A DNA stretch of 64,000 nucleotides from Diphasiastrum complanatum (taxonomy: Eukaryota; Streptophyta; Lycopodiopsida; Lycopodiales; Lycopodiaceae). Below, one piece after another: positions 1 through 11,911 of the stretch; position 1 is the stretch's first letter; each line of letters starts with the position of its first letter. Where the stretch lies: NCBI GenBank assembly GCA_029204225.1, contig CM055104.1:52942294-53006293 (forward strand). The letters run 5' to 3'. The translations under genes and the position numbers were made by a program. The notes below the pieces were generated by a model. That model was given only the letters and a program-made list of their open reading frames with translations, had not been told where the DNA came from and did no database searches.

Positions 1-375
1 TCAGATTCTAAGTCTGAGAGTTCAGCGAAGGTTATTTCCATAGAATTTGTCAAAAAAACCTGATTAGAGAGTATTTTTTTTCAAAAATAGCACTGTTGAA
101 CCTTCGCCGAGTGAATCTTCACCTAGGGAATCTTCATCAGTTCTATTTTTTAGGTTCTGATTTTTCATATATTGGGTCAAATCTGATATGATTTGATTTT
201 GATTTTGAGAATCTTTCATTTTTGAGAAGTATCGATTGGTTAAATTTTGGAATCTTTTTTATGATATAGGAATTTGATTCTTGTCAAGTGGAAGAGATCT
301 AGCAAATCTGATCTGAGATAGTTTTGATGAAAATCTAGATCCAATCTCATTGTCTACTTGATTTAGTCTGTAAGG

Positions 376-1430
376 ATGGTTGCCCCTAGAGCTACTCCTG
401 GAGGTGCTCCTCAAGAAGTCAATCCAATTATTGTTAGAATAGCACCCCGTTTGGATCTATCCAAATACAGTGGATTAACAGATCCAGTTAGATTTCTTCA
501 AATCTATTCTGAATTTTGTGAAGTCTATGGCAAAAATTTTTCCCAAGATAAAGTTTAGCTTTTTCCTATGAACTTAAGAGGCGCAACACAAGCTTGGTAC
601 TATAATCAAGATGAAACTGAGCGTACAAATTGGAAGACTGTTAAAAGAGCCCTTATCACATGGTTAAAACCTCGGAAGTTTATGGAAGACCCTTTCCTAT
701 TTTCAAGTAAAATTAAATTGGGAAAGCGAAAAATGGTACAACATTACATTGAACGGGTAAAACGCCTCAGATCTGAGTGCGAACATGAGCTGATTAACGA
801 AAATGCCATGATTATGTGATTTTTGTCAGATTTACCTAAAAGGATCAGACGTGAGCTGAAATGCCGTAATGAGTACGCACTTTTGCAAAATGCTATGGAT
901 GATCAAATTCGGGAGGTGGATGAAGATTCAAACAATGAGCCGAATATTAGTATGTTGCCTTATACAACAGGACAGACCACTACGACATCCACCACTATTG
1001 CATCGACGAATGTCAACGCTACTGCAGAAACGGATGGAAAAGTTGTAGTCGCAATTTGATAAGAAGATCAAAGCATTGAAAAATCTCCATGGACAAGCGA
1101 ACAAGGAACCTGAGAAGTTTGCGAAGACTTTTTCTACCAGGGGAAATTTTTGGTGTTCTTGGATAATCTACTCTTGGATACCCGGAACGGTTAGCCTTAC
1201 CTACCCCACCAAAGCACCCCACTCCTCCTGCCAATTTGATGGAACCAAAACCTTAGAGAAGTCCCGAGCAATGGAACTATGGTAATGATCAAGAAGGTGG
1301 ATCTTCAGACCAATATGCTATTTATGCTGTCGTGCGACAACAAGCATCTAGAAACTGGACCAGAGCACCACTTGGATGTTTTGCATGTAGAGAAAATCAC
1401 AGAGTTGCAGAATGTCCAAATAAAAAAAAA
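376..1430 (+). pseudogene. gag: Gag remnant of Ty3-like element
   Basis: One frame runs from the ATG at 376 to 1059, with in-frame stops at 556 (TAG) and 817 (TGA). It contains a gag core with the motif NLRGATQAWYYN and a W-rich segment, typical of Ty3 capsid. After a frame change a zinc knuckle CFACRENHRVAEC lies at about 1377-1415, in a third frame. The knuckle has spacing C-x2-C-x3-H-x4-C, one residue shorter than the usual C-x2-C-x4-H-x4-C. The gene is broken by stops and frameshifts. Capsid identity rests on these motifs only. Confidence 0.65.
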
Positions 1431-1435
1431 TTGTA

Positions 1436-3849
1436 CAATTCTGTCGTGACTGTGGTTATGGGCATTGCTATAAGGAGTGTCCAGCAAAACCGAAGCCCAC
1501 CACCGGCTACAGCTCTTGTAAATTTGATAACAATCAAGCAAAGACCAGAAGCTTAGAATAAATCAAGTGTACCCTTGATGTGGACACCAGAGCACAGAAG
1601 CAGAAAGAATCGGTAGCAGATCCAGTACCTGCTGATTCTATACCATTAACAGATATACCAACAATTATTAGATTCTATCCAAGTCTTCATGCAGAAAAAA
1701 AAAGATATCAGGATATGAGGCAGTGGATTAAACATCTGCAAGAAGAAGAGGAGCTTGAAGCTGTTAGAGCAACAACCGAAAGTCATTCTTCACCATTGTA
1801 GTCATCAAAAAATTCACATACAAATATGAATGCTCAGTTGCATCATCATGAAAAACCCTTCAAAATGACTGGATCAGAAATACCGCAAACAGAACTGCTC
1901 ATGAATATTTTGTCTAGTAAGATCAATATTTCATTGGAAGAGTTCCTGAAGTTGGTGCCAAAAACAAAAGAAGTATTAGCGCAAAAGTTAACTCAAGTTG
2001 AACTAGAATTTCATCAGGAGCCACTTTTTTGTGCTGGATTTAAAGAATCTAATGAAGTACTCCATGTGGGAGCAGCTTGGAAAAGTGAATAAAAAAATAT
2101 CACTCTACCGATACATCATAGACAATTTCCTAATGAAAGAGCTATGATAGATGACGGTTTTGGAGTTAACCTGATTTCTACAAAGCTATGTGCAAAATGG
2201 GACCTTACAAAGATAAAACCTGCGACTTTTGTCATTAAGCTAGCTGATCAAATGACAGTTCGTCCGTGAGGAATGGCTGAAGATATACCTGTCAGATTTG
2301 TTGGAGTACAGTTCGTCATTACTTTCATAGTAATGGACTTACCAAAAGCACCAAATGTCTACCGAGTCCTATTGGGACGCCCATGGTTAGGAATTGCACA
2401 AGTAGTTCATAACTGGGGTACCGGGAAAATCACTTTTGAAAATCGGGAACGTGCAGTCAAGGTTGATCCTGCAACTTGGACTATCAAACTAGTGGTTCAA
2501 AAAGAGGATAATGATTCATCAACAACGGATCATACTTGTGACCGACCAGAGAAAAATTTGGGAGTTTATTACAATTCTCAAATCGATACTGCCAACTGGA
2601 ATGAAACTCTTGCAACAATTGACTGTATAACAGGATATATGTGTCCACAAGATAATTAGTCAGATTTGAGCGAGATCTCATTATTGGATCAAACTTTAAA
2701 TACACCGATTACTTTTCCATTGAATGTGCTGAATGTAGCTTGGATATCAATGGAACCTATTTCAGATCTGATTGAAGATGAACTCATTCCTATGAGTCAT
2801 GCCTTGACTTATGATGACAATGTAGAACTTACTGATGAGCAAATTCTAAATCATATGGATCCAACCAAATTTGGAGTACGTAATATTCTTGATGAACCAA
2901 CAATAAAACAACCCAAAGCAGTTACATTGAAGGAAGACAAGATCACAGGGTCAATGACAAAGAAACAAGCCAAGCAAGATTATAATATGGTCCTGAAATG
3001 GAAAAATCCTCCTCAAAAGATTGATTCAAAGAATGTGCTACCCTTACTGGATAAAGGAAAAGAAAAAGTCAAGGATGATTTTACAAGTCAGAGTTCTAGC
3101 AAGACATCATCGTCTAGGAAGTCTTCACCATTGAAGAAGAGTTTATCTTCTCAAAAGTCATCACCTCCATGATCAATTCCTACTAAGAAGGCTAAGCGAA
3201 GATCCAAGACAAGTTCTTTTGATAAAGAACAAGCAAATGTAGTCCAGCATGATATGCCTTAACATCTTAAACGTTATACACTGGATGATGTGGTTATCAT
3301 GTTACCCAAAGCACATAATCTTGTTGAACCAAGAGAACAAGAAAAGATTGTACAAGTTGGATCACAACTTAATCCTGAATAGTTTCAAGCACTCCGAACA
3401 TTACTTATTAAGTATCAAGATTGCTTTGCATGGACTTATCAAGATTTGAAGGGTATTCTGACATCAGTTATTGAACACACCATACCTTTAGTACCTGATG
3501 CAGTTCCAAAAGTTACAAAGTTGTATCGATGTAATCCTAATGTTGCAGATCTGATAAAAAAAGAGCGTCAGAGACTACTTGATGCCAATTTCATTTATGA
3601 GATTGAGCATACAGAATGGGTTTCATCGATTGTCATTGTTCCTAAGAAGAATGAGAAATTGAAAATTTGTGTGAATCTCAAGGCTTTGAACAAAGTGATG
3701 AGGAAGGATCACTTTCCGTTACCTTTTACTGAAAGCATTTTGGACCGCCTTGCTAGAGCGAAAGCTTATAGTTATCAAGATGGATTTAGTGGTTACAACC
3801 AGATCAAGATTGCACCTGCAGATCGCCACAAAACAGCCCCCGTATAATC
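1436..3849 (+). pseudogene. pol: Knuckle, protease and RT part of Ty3-like pol
   Basis: A single frame spans the region, with internal stops near 1559, 1799, 2090, 2267, 2657, 3170, 3260 and 3380. It opens with a second zinc knuckle CRDCGYGHCYKEC, in a different frame from the first; an A9 run at about 1421-1430 probably holds the frameshift. An aspartic-protease-like AMIDDGFGVNLIS motif lies at 2142-2180. A charged linker follows, then the RT N-terminus (3470-3847) with VSSIVIVPKKN, ICVNLKALNK and FSGYNQIKIAP. The RT stops before the catalytic YxDD block. Several stops fall where Gln fits the context, for example at 3380 before FQALRTLL. Confidence 0.7.
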
Positions 3850-3966
3850 TTGAATTATGGAACAGTGATTCTTGAGCACTTGGATGGAAAACGGTTTGAT
3901 ACTCCTATGAATGACAGTCGATTACGCAAGTTTTGGCAGCCTGCTCTGCCAGTTCAACAAGCATGA
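3850..3966 (+). pseudogene. Pol C-terminal tail, fused after internal deletion
   Basis: A 38-residue frame ending in TGA contains LDGKRFDTPMNDSRLRKFW. This resembles the extreme C-terminal tail seen after integrase in some plant Ty3 polyproteins. It follows the truncated RT directly, in another frame, so an internal deletion removed the rest of RT, RNase H and integrase. The family assignment of the tail is from memory of such endings and is moderately uncertain. Confidence 0.45.
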
Positions 3967-4205
3967 TCCAAATGATTTTTTATTTTTATTTGTTTTCAAT
4001 ACTTAATTGTTAATTTTGTTTGGAAAAGACAATTAAAAAAAAAAGAATAAGAGAAGAGAAAAAATGAGGAAAGACTGATGAGCAAAAGTCAGAAAAGTCA
4101 TCAGAATGGAAAAAGAGGAAGGAAAGTATTTTCAAAAAGATAATTTTTTATGGAACTGATTATAAAATCATTGTTTCAGTCATATGTTGCCTATACAGTA
4201 TGGAA

Positions 4206-4532
4206 AACCTTCGCTGAGCTTTTAGATTGTACATCCACTTCAGATATATCTATACTGACTTGGGCGAAGGTTCTTTTCCAGAAAAAGTACATGTTTTTGA
4301 GTTAGACAAATGATCAGCAATATGCCATTTTGGGAACCTTCACTGAGAACCTTACTCTCCTCAGAAACCTTTGCTGACATGTTAGATGGTCTTAAAATGT
4401 CAAAATTAGGTCGGCTATAGGTTAGATCTTCAAAAGTTGCATTTATGACAGTACTTGGGTGAAGGTTCATTCTTTGCCAACCCTGGAAAACGTTCGCCGG
4501 ATGGCTTCAGCACCTCAGAAACCTTCTCCGAG
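4206..4532. repeat. Dispersed ACCTTCGCYGA motif in both orientations
   Basis: Near-identical 12-14 base motifs occur at 4206-4217, 4262-4273 (reverse), 4335-4347, 4364-4379, 4457-4468 (reverse), 4488-4500 and 4519-4532. Two more, in opposite orientations, lie at 22-33 and 99-110. Opposite copies 50-120 bases apart could form hairpins. They lie only in the noncoding flanks of the Ty3-like remnant. Confidence 0.6.
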
Positions 4533-4569
4533 ATTTTTATAGCCTATTTTCACAGTATTGAGCAAGCTT

Positions 4570-5900
4570 GCAAATTTTTGTTCGAAACTGATCAGCCAAA
4601 CTAGTATTTAGTATAATGGACCCCCCAAATTCACCTATAAGTTGGCTGAATTTGAATCATTCCTCACTTGTGCTAGCGAAGCTTTTGCCAATTTTTCCAG
4701 CGACCAAAGCCTTCAAAACTTTCTATATTGTTTTCTGATATACTCTCGTGCCTATTACTTTCCGTTTCTTGCCATCATGTCTTCCACCGATACGTCTTAG
4801 TCGCTACGTTATACTATCCATCGTGATGTCCCATCTGCAACGGATATCATGATCCTTCATAGCACATTGTTTGCCATCAGAATGGAACAAGCTTTGAAAA
4901 GGAAACTTGTGCTCTCTGTGCCATACATAACAAACCACCAAAACTGGCTCATTCAACCACAATATACAAACAGAGTATCACGACATTATGGTCATAATAC
5001 ATCAACTTTGACAACTGCAAAATTGTTAGAAAGTATTCCATGAATAGCACATAGTATTGTATCTTCAACAAGGAGCTAATGCATCGATCAAACAAGCACA
5101 GGGCAATTGTTAATGTGTAGTTATCTGTTTACTATCCTATTACTTGTCCATTGTGATGTACTTATGTTTCCTATAAGAATTTATGTATGTAGAGTTCTTA
5201 AACCGATTGTAAAAGTATTTGACATGTAAGTGCAAAAAGAGAAACAACAGCTGATTGTGAGAAAATGTCCAACTTTTTCACGTTCTCTTCAAAATCGTTC
5301 TTTGGCTATTGCACTCTTATGTGGTATTTTCACTTATGTGATATTGTCGAACCAAGCCTAAGCGCTTTAACTCTACCCAACAGAGTTTCACGTATAAATC
5401 TGCGACCTTTCAACTACATAAAAGTGTCCTTTTAGCTTCCTGGGTAGCATTTCAATTGCCTGGCGGCACAATGCCCCAATTACTATGATGGATGCACATC
5501 TCCATAGAAAATAGCTGACAACTATTCAAGCAAGAATAATGAAACAAAATAGATTGCTCAATTCATTCTTGGCCTATCTGAAGATTTTGAGTCTAAAATC
5601 GGATAAAAAAATGTACGAAAAACGAAGAACCACTTTCTATGATGCGCACTCTGACAATTCCTCCAACAAATGCTCAAGAATGGCTCGTGGTCGATGAAGA
5701 ACGTCTCATTTCCTAGGATGCATAGACGCCCGTGGACGAAGCACGCTAGCAAGCAATTGTCATGGACGAAGCAACAGGAAGCACGCGATGATGCAGTAGA
5801 GGAGGACGAAGCAGGAGGGATCATAGAGCAAAATTAGGGCGATGCAGTAGAGGAAAACAAAGGAGGAGGGACAAGAACAACTTAGCGCGAAAAACGTTCT
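4570..5900. other. No gene recognised; faint copia gag trace
   Basis: No supported gene. A short plus-strand stretch near 5555-5610 reads IAQFILGLSEDFESKI, which resembles the middle of a copia UBN2-type gag, but it is too short and broken to call. The rest is AT-rich spacer with no splice-linked frames that I can follow. A small purine-rich repeat (GATGCAGTAGAGGA) occurs at about 5790 and 5842. Confidence 0.35.
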
Positions 5901-5935
5901 GGTGGTAGTTAATGCGCCACCGGGTAGTCCTACAA

Positions 5936-6050
5936 TTGGCATTTTTTGGGTCCAAGTTTCAGCATTTTTTTTTGTGTCCAAGTTTGAGCCTCATTGGCAA
6001 TTTTTGGGTCCAAATTTCAACATTTTTTTTGTGTCTAAGTTTGAGCCTCA
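5936..6050. repeat. 58-bp tandem duplication
   Basis: Two adjacent copies, 5936-5993 and 5994-6050, share TTGGCA, TTTTTGGGTCCAA and GTTTGAGCCTCA blocks at a period of 58 bases. They differ by a few substitutions and T-run lengths. Noncoding. Confidence 0.75.
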
Positions 6051-6559
6051 GTTTGGAAACCATAAAGCATATTAAAGTTATTACAATTGACAACTGAATT
6101 ACCATAGACAAGAAACAATAAACATGAATCTAAAATTCTGATAATAAAGCCAATACATATGTTGATGACACCTTGCAGATGGTGGATTTGGCGCTCCAAC
6201 GGGTTTGGCACGTCTGACAAATGGGCTTTGATCAAGTTTCAAGAATCAAAATTTCTCAAACTTAATCAGTTTATGAGAAACCTTGAGTGACAAGCACCAA
6301 AAGTGAGCTTTCAATGAATTTCAGTTATCTTGTGTGGTAGGGATAAATTTCATTGACAAGGGCTTGAGTCGAGCTATCTCGATGTCGTAGACTTGGGATT
6401 GGTTGAGTCTAATCACTTGATGAGCCATGTCAGGTGACAAGCAGCAAAGTCGCACGCTAGGCATCTAATTTTGGCTTTTTCGAGTGATAGGCACCAAATT
6501 TGAAATGTGTGGTGATGGACTTTTAAAGATGAATCTTGTAAGTCCTTGTGAGATTTGGA

Positions 6560-6853
6560 ATGGACTTGAAATGGTTTGATAACAATCTATGTCAAGGATT
6601 TTTCACCAAGCTTAAAAATTAGACATCTAGGTATTCACATAGATCCCAACCATGCATGAGCACTCAAATATGGACTCCTCCCTATTCTAGACACCCAATG
6701 GGATCAGAACTTGACCCTCACACTCTCACAAAGAAAGTTGGATAGAACTTATTTGAGTTTCATACATACAATGTCAAATCCTATCTAAAACTCTCAAAAC
6801 CTAGATTGACAATGCTATCTTAAAGTTTTTCTCTACAATGGAAATGATTTGTG
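6560..6853 (-). mobile_element. Leader-like fragment related to element 2
   Basis: 6650-6785 closely matches 30658-30785, the leader of the minus-strand element 2. Shared blocks include CACTCAAATATGGACTCCTCC, cut here to its first 20 bases as CACTCAAATATGGACTCCTC, and TGACCCTCACACTCTCACAA. The match extends more weakly from about 6565. This places a relative of element 2 here on the minus strand, with its LTR upstream at higher coordinates. No coding part survives. Confidence 0.55.
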
Positions 6854-7812
6854 ACAAAATTTCCAGAATTCACACATGTGGAGAATGTCCACAAGTATGA
6901 CTAATCTTGATTAAGCTTTGTGATTAGCACAATAACCTGATTCTAGATTGTTTAGCAAGATCTAGTTCAGAAGAAATGGCTTAACCACAATCTAGCATGC
7001 TAAGCAATAGAATATAATAGCAATGAATCAAAGAATGAACAAAAGTACAAGATTTCAGTGTATTAGCATTAGCTTCAACACGAGTTAGAGAGAGAAAGCT
7101 AGAGAGATAACAAGCAAAATAGTTTAGATCCAAAATGGCATGAGGTAGCTACAAAACTTTGGTTCTTCGTCATTGATTGTGAGGAGAGCTACACATATTT
7201 ATGGAGTTTGAGGTAGTTCGAGGTAGAACCAAATCTATCCATTTCAAAATGACAACTAAAGTGACATCTAGAGTCTATGTGACATTTGTCACTTGCCATG
7301 CATGAAATTCTACCAACTTTTTACAAGTGTACTAGTTCTAACTGACAAAGTACAAATCATCATGCATGTGTCCATTATACTTTGTGCATGCCTTGCATGT
7401 CACTATGGATCACTTACAATTAATGCATGTGAATTGCCACGAGTTTTTACAAGCATGAATTTGCCAATTCTATGTCTACAAACTATATGCAAGTTGTATT
7501 CTTCAATCTAGACATTATATAACCATGTAGCTCGAGTTCTATGTAGGCCAAGCTTGGCATTTTGCATCTATGAGCTACATACTTGCATGGTACAACATTT
7601 GTAGCAAGCCAAGAAATCAATATGATTTGTTTTTTCAATTTTAACAATTTGGTGCTCTTTGACTAGTCTCTACTTGACAATTTCTACACATCCAAGCAAG
7701 AACAATGAAAGATAATGATCAAAAGCCTAGGATCTCAAAATCCTATCTAAAACTCTCAAAACCTAGATTGACAATGCTATTTTAAAGTTTTTCTCTACAA
7801 TGGAAATGATTT
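6779..7812. repeat. 72-bp direct repeat pair
   Basis: 6779-6850 and 7741-7812 are almost identical, beginning TCCTATCTAAAACTCTC and ending GGAAATGATTT, with one C/T difference (CTATCTT against CTATTTT). They bracket the LTR-like block at 6856-7646. The arrangement suggests a rearranged or duplicated element edge. Confidence 0.7.
6856..7646 (-). mobile_element. Probable LTR of the element-3 copia family, reversed
   Basis: Read on the minus strand, this block starts TGTTAAAATTGAAAAAAC, like the 3' LTR start at 34550 (TGTTGAAAAATAAAAAATC). It shares ACTCGAGCTACATGGTT and a TAGACATAGAA block with that LTR. Its second half matches 19010-19210 of the element-3 5' LTR, including CCATAAATATGTGTAG and the CTCTCTCTAAC run. 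The expected primer site after its end is too degraded to recognise. Borders are approximate. Confidence 0.5.
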
Positions 7813-8562
7813 GGTGCTCTTTGACAAAAGTCACCAGGTTAGGTGCTCTACCTACCTCCAAACAAATGTCAATAACTCAATATAGGATCAACTATTTTGA
7901 TTGAAATCACTTGCACCTAAATCCTTGCTCAAGTAGCTTCCAAAAAAGTCCTCACTTGCTTGATTTGGTTCTACCTTAAGATCACAACAAATACTCAAAG
8001 TGGATGGATCTCACATGTGCATGATAACAATTGTCCGTATTGTACCTGCAATGAACCAAAAAAATAGATTTTTGGCAAAGTTAGAACAAAAATTCCATTG
8101 GAAACTAATCAAGATCACAAAATCCTCTCAAAACTTGATCTTTCACTCTCACAAATTATTATGAAGAAGCACAAACTTGAAAAGCACTTAGATATGGTGC
8201 AAGTACAAGTACAACAACCTCTCGCACATGTGGGAAGTACACTTCAAACTCACACACTCCTTTGTACTTCAAATCTAGAAGTAATCATTTGGTTAGACTC
8301 GCCCTCTCTCAACATTGATTTTAGCACCAATGCCTTCTACAAAATGGAGTGATCTTGATCATCATCTATGCTCTTAGACTTGGCTCCGATACCATGTCAA
8401 AAAATTAGAGAATAGAACTCAAATAGATCTACAAAAGATCAATAAGAGTGATTGGCAACTTGGTATGTTGATCTATCTCCAAATTAGCATCCAAAACTAG
8501 TCTCTACTTGACAATTTCTACACATCCAAGCAAGAACAATCAAAGATAATGATCAAAAGCCT
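7662..8562. repeat. 66-bp direct repeat pair
   Basis: 7662-7727 and 8497-8562 share ACTAGTCTCTACTTGACA through GATCAAAAGCCT with a single G/C difference. The second copy sits within the LTR that begins at 8395. The first is probably a displaced fragment of the same LTR family. Between them, 7730-8380, no gene is visible. Confidence 0.7.
8382..8394 (-). promoter_or_regulatory. Reverse-transcription primer-binding site
   Basis: On the minus strand this reads TGGTATCGGAGCC, one base off the plant initiator-Met tRNA site TGGTATCAGAGCC. It directly abuts TGTCAAAA at 8395, which would be the LTR edge of a minus-strand element whose interior lies at lower coordinates. Confidence 0.6.
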
Positions 8563-8900
8563 TCACACATGTGAAGTATAGCCATATATGGCCTGCTAAT
8601 AGAAAATATAGTTACTTATCAGATCCTAAGCATTCATTCACAAAAAACATTCATAGAGAGTTGAAATCACCAAGGTTGCTCCCAAATCAATGTTTCTCAT
8701 CATTTCAAAATGGATCCATCATGGATTAAGTACACAATCATCATAATCTCTCTCTAGGCTACTTGCAACACGTGTGGGACATCTCATTGTACTCATTCAT
8801 ATCCACTTTAGATAAGGTCCCACTAATTCTGCCACATCATCATTGGTGGTTAGTGTTGACCTTCTAGATTCCTACAAATTAGGAGATAGGTCCTACAATC
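8395..8900 (-). mobile_element. LTR fragment next to primer site
   Basis: The block starts TGTCAAAAAATTAG, adjacent to the primer site. It carries a CACACATGTGAAG palindromic motif at about 8564 and a CACGTGTGG motif near 8770, like the copia LTRs further along the window. The far border is not defined. 8900-9330 continues AT-rich with no gene. Confidence 0.45.
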
Positions 8901-9334
8901 TAGGAGATTTGACATTTGACTTGTATGAAATCTATATACATTGGATCTGAACTTTTTACATGATATTTCACATGTGTGGATCCACATCGATATCAAACCA
9001 TTTACATTTACAAGGTAAAAATTGTAAAATCTAACAATATGGACCAATTCCATCAATAACAAGTTGAACTTGAACAATCCGGGTGTCTAAAAGTTAATAT
9101 TGGTCAAGTTTGATTGCTTCATGAATTATGTTAAATGATAAAGACCAAATCGCATATTAGGCATCATATTTGAGAATTTTTGAGTGATAGGCATGAAATT
9201 TGAACTATTTGAAGCCAAAATATATCTTGGTTGATTGACATCAAATTCGATCTATCTTGAGTAATAGGAATAATTTCATTCACAAAAGATCGAATTTGAG
9301 CAATCTAAATGTCCTAAAATTGAGATCGTTTCAT

Positions 9335-9600
9335 GTGCCAAATCCCAAGCTAATAGCAATAACAATGATAGTAAAGGTAAAAGCAAGAAGAGAATAAGAC
9401 AATCAAGATAGCATGTCCATAGAAAGCTATAGATGCAATAAACTTATCAAATCTAATGAAATTCACATAGAATCATCATGAATTTAGGATCTATGCTCTG
9501 ATACCAAGAAATGTCGTGCCAAATCCCAAGCAGATAACAATCACAAAAGAAGTAAAGGTAGAAGCAAAAAGAGTACAAGACAATCATGATAGCACATCCA
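9335..9600. repeat. Direct repeat with second primer-site-like sequence
   Basis: About 90 bases starting GTGCCAAATCCCAAGC occur at 9335 and again at 9513, 179 bases apart and moderately diverged. Between them, 9495-9506 reads TGGTATCAGAGC on the minus strand, a perfect initiator-Met primer core, five bases short of TGTCGTGCC at 9512. This looks like the edge of another minus-strand LTR element, now rearranged. Confidence 0.5.
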
Positions 9601-9699
9601 TAAAAAGCTAGAAACACAAGGATCTCCATAGAATCTCAATAGATGAAAGAAAGAGTACATAACAATGGAAATGAGCATGGATTCATGTAGATAAGGCAC

Positions 9700-10340
9700 A
9701 TGAGACCTAGCAAAGGAAATCCCCATAGCTCATATTCACAAGGAAGAAGCAAGAAGCTCTCACTTGCAAATGAGCCAAAAGATCCCAAAAGTGATGTCTC
9801 TTGCCTAGTTATAGACAATGCTCTCACTTAACTAAACATAACTATCTTGAGGGATAGTTAGCCCTTGTTAAGTGTTATTTAAACTACATTGGGCCCTTAT
9901 TGGCCTATTATCCTTATTAATTACTTTGAAGGGCCTAAAGAGGAAACCGCCTTCTCCTTTTGGGCCAACAAAGCTTACATTGGATATTATCTTGCATGTA
10001 TAAGCATGGATGTACTGAAAGTACATGATGACAGATCGACGAGCTTGATTATTCTATGTCAAGTCATAGGGATCAAAATCAGGCTATCTTGTGTGTAGAC
10101 ATAAAATCGAATCTACTTATATATCGTACACAAGCTTACTCTAAGTTGATCAATCAATTGACAATCTTTAGCCATATATGAAGTGGTCATAAGCTCCTTG
10201 CAATCGTGTATTGAATGAATTCTTCTTGTTAAAGAATTTACAAAACCATTATGTACTTTTATTGAGGCCACATGGACATAAGGCACCATGATTGTTATCC
10301 ATTTTTTGAGTTGCTTTAGTATAACATTTCAACCTTGCTA
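9700..10340. other. No gene recognised
   Basis: AT-rich spacer. Short open frames here show no domain, codon pattern or splice context that I can support. Confidence 0.5.
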
Positions 10341-10379
10341 CAATGCCCAATAGTAAAAAAAATTGTAATTTCTTGACGT

Positions 10380-10880
10380 TCTACTTTTTAACTGGGGTGA
10401 AATTGATGCATATGAAAATTATTTTACCTTTCACCTTAATGTTCGACAAAAAAATAAAAGAACCAAGGATTTGTAACCTTTTGGATCAAGGTTGGGGCTA
10501 CAAATCTTTGGACACCTTGATTTGACTGTTTAGTTCTAGAAGTTGTGAACATGCTGTCAATGAACATGTTAATTGCTGCTAATGAAATCAAATGGGAGGT
10601 TATAATATGTAAGAAAACTACTTTATAATTTAAAATGTATATTGAAAATAAAATGATTTCCTATATGAAATTGAGACACATACATTTTGTAACTAGGGAA
10701 AAAAAATTTCTAATTTAGAAATGATAAAAATGTATCTAGGAAAATAAGGTTTTCCCTTGATGCAATTGATGCACATGCATTTTTTAACTAGGAAAAAAGC
10801 TTTCATAGTTAGAAGGGATCCAAATCCACATTTTAACTAGGAACAATTGTGTGAAACTAGGAAATTTGACATTTTTCCAA
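10380..10880. repeat. Loose repeat with CATTTTTTAACTAGGAAAAA core
   Basis: Related segments occur near 10382, 10682, 10775 and 10832, each with a T-rich run, AACTAGG (or AACTGGG) and an A-rich run, and often a preceding GATGCA(C/T)ATG. Copies are diverged and irregularly spaced. Noncoding. Confidence 0.4.
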
Positions 10881-10977
10881 TATAGGAACTGATCAAAAGT
10901 TCCTTGTGTGATGGCCCTTCCTTACATTTCCTCTATAGGCCTCCAAAGAGCCTATTCCTTTAGTGTATACAGGAACA

Positions 10978-11172
10978 TTAGGTGACCCAATGGCAAAACT
11001 CTTTAATTTGAAGGACATGGTTTACTAGTATTGTATTGAAAGACAAGGTGGGCAGCTTTGGATCTATAGCACTGATTGAGTACACAAACATATTGACTAC
11101 TTCAGTTGGGTTTGAATGTGGAAACTTGAGCCTTAATCTTGAAATAAGATCATCGACCACATCAAGCTGCTT
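10978..11172 (-). pseudogene. Possible hAT transposase fragment
   Basis: A minus-strand frame of about 64 residues contains LDVVDDLISRLRLKFPHSN followed by a DPKLP motif. It resembles the region of ZNF862/DUF4371-type hAT transposases where an 'F..L..RF' helix precedes an 'F.I.DP...P' segment. No upstream catalytic part is visible, although 11595-11780 on the same strand is also open. Recognition is by pattern only, so the family call is tentative. Confidence 0.35.
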
Positions 11173-11911
11173 GACACAAGTTACGAAAATATTTAGACTG
11201 TAAAGTGAGCACTGATTGGTGCAGCAATCAGAATAATTCTGGGATTCTAAGTTGAGCGCGCAGCTGCATGCTGGGTAAACACGCTTTAGATCAGCTTTTT
11301 AGAAAGTTGGGGAGGTGGATCGTGGAATGGTAAATGATGAATTAGAAACTACCATCGAGCCTTACACTTGTGATGCTCTTGAATAAGCATACTACATAGT
11401 AGTAGATTGAAGATTAAGAAAATGATGACAAACAAAAAGCAGCACTGTCTTATAGGCTGCTGTCTGCAATGAATCAAGCAACAGTACAGGCACGTTTTTG
11501 CAAGTTGGGAATAGATGTCATAAGGCTTCGGCAATCAGCTCCCTGTCCCCTGGAGCGTGCATAGTGCATGCTCAAAATATCATTGAGTTTCTCATCACTT
11601 AATTTTTGGAATATGTGTATAAGATTCATAAAGGTTCACTAACATGATATCAGATATCTTGTTTGAGTAGTGATTGGCTACGTTTTGTAGATTGCGCATG
11701 AAATTAAACAGCAATTTTCTTACTGAGTCTGGTAAGATGGAGACTGTTGTATTGTTGTTTCTCCTTGATTGTGCAATCAAAAACTCGTCGATTTGTCTCT
11801 GAATGCTTTTGAGTAGATTTTATCATGTTATTGTTTAGCTCTTGAGGCTGGGTCGCATCATCTCGCATGCCTTTCTTACTTATGATTGTTTACACAGAGA
11901 TAAGTGCATGT

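Larger units (their letters stand above)
1..4560 (+). mobile_element. Decayed Ty3-like LTR retroelement remnant
   Basis: Gag, protease and reverse-transcriptase segments follow one another on the plus strand, then a short pol C-terminal tail, a purine-rich stretch (about 4025-4140) and a noncoding tail. Both flanks (22-110 and 4206-4532) carry the same short ACCTTCGCYGA motif, so they probably belong to one element. I could not place LTR borders or a primer site. Most of RT, all of RNase H and most of integrase are missing, so the copy cannot be autonomous. Edges are approximate. Confidence 0.7.
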
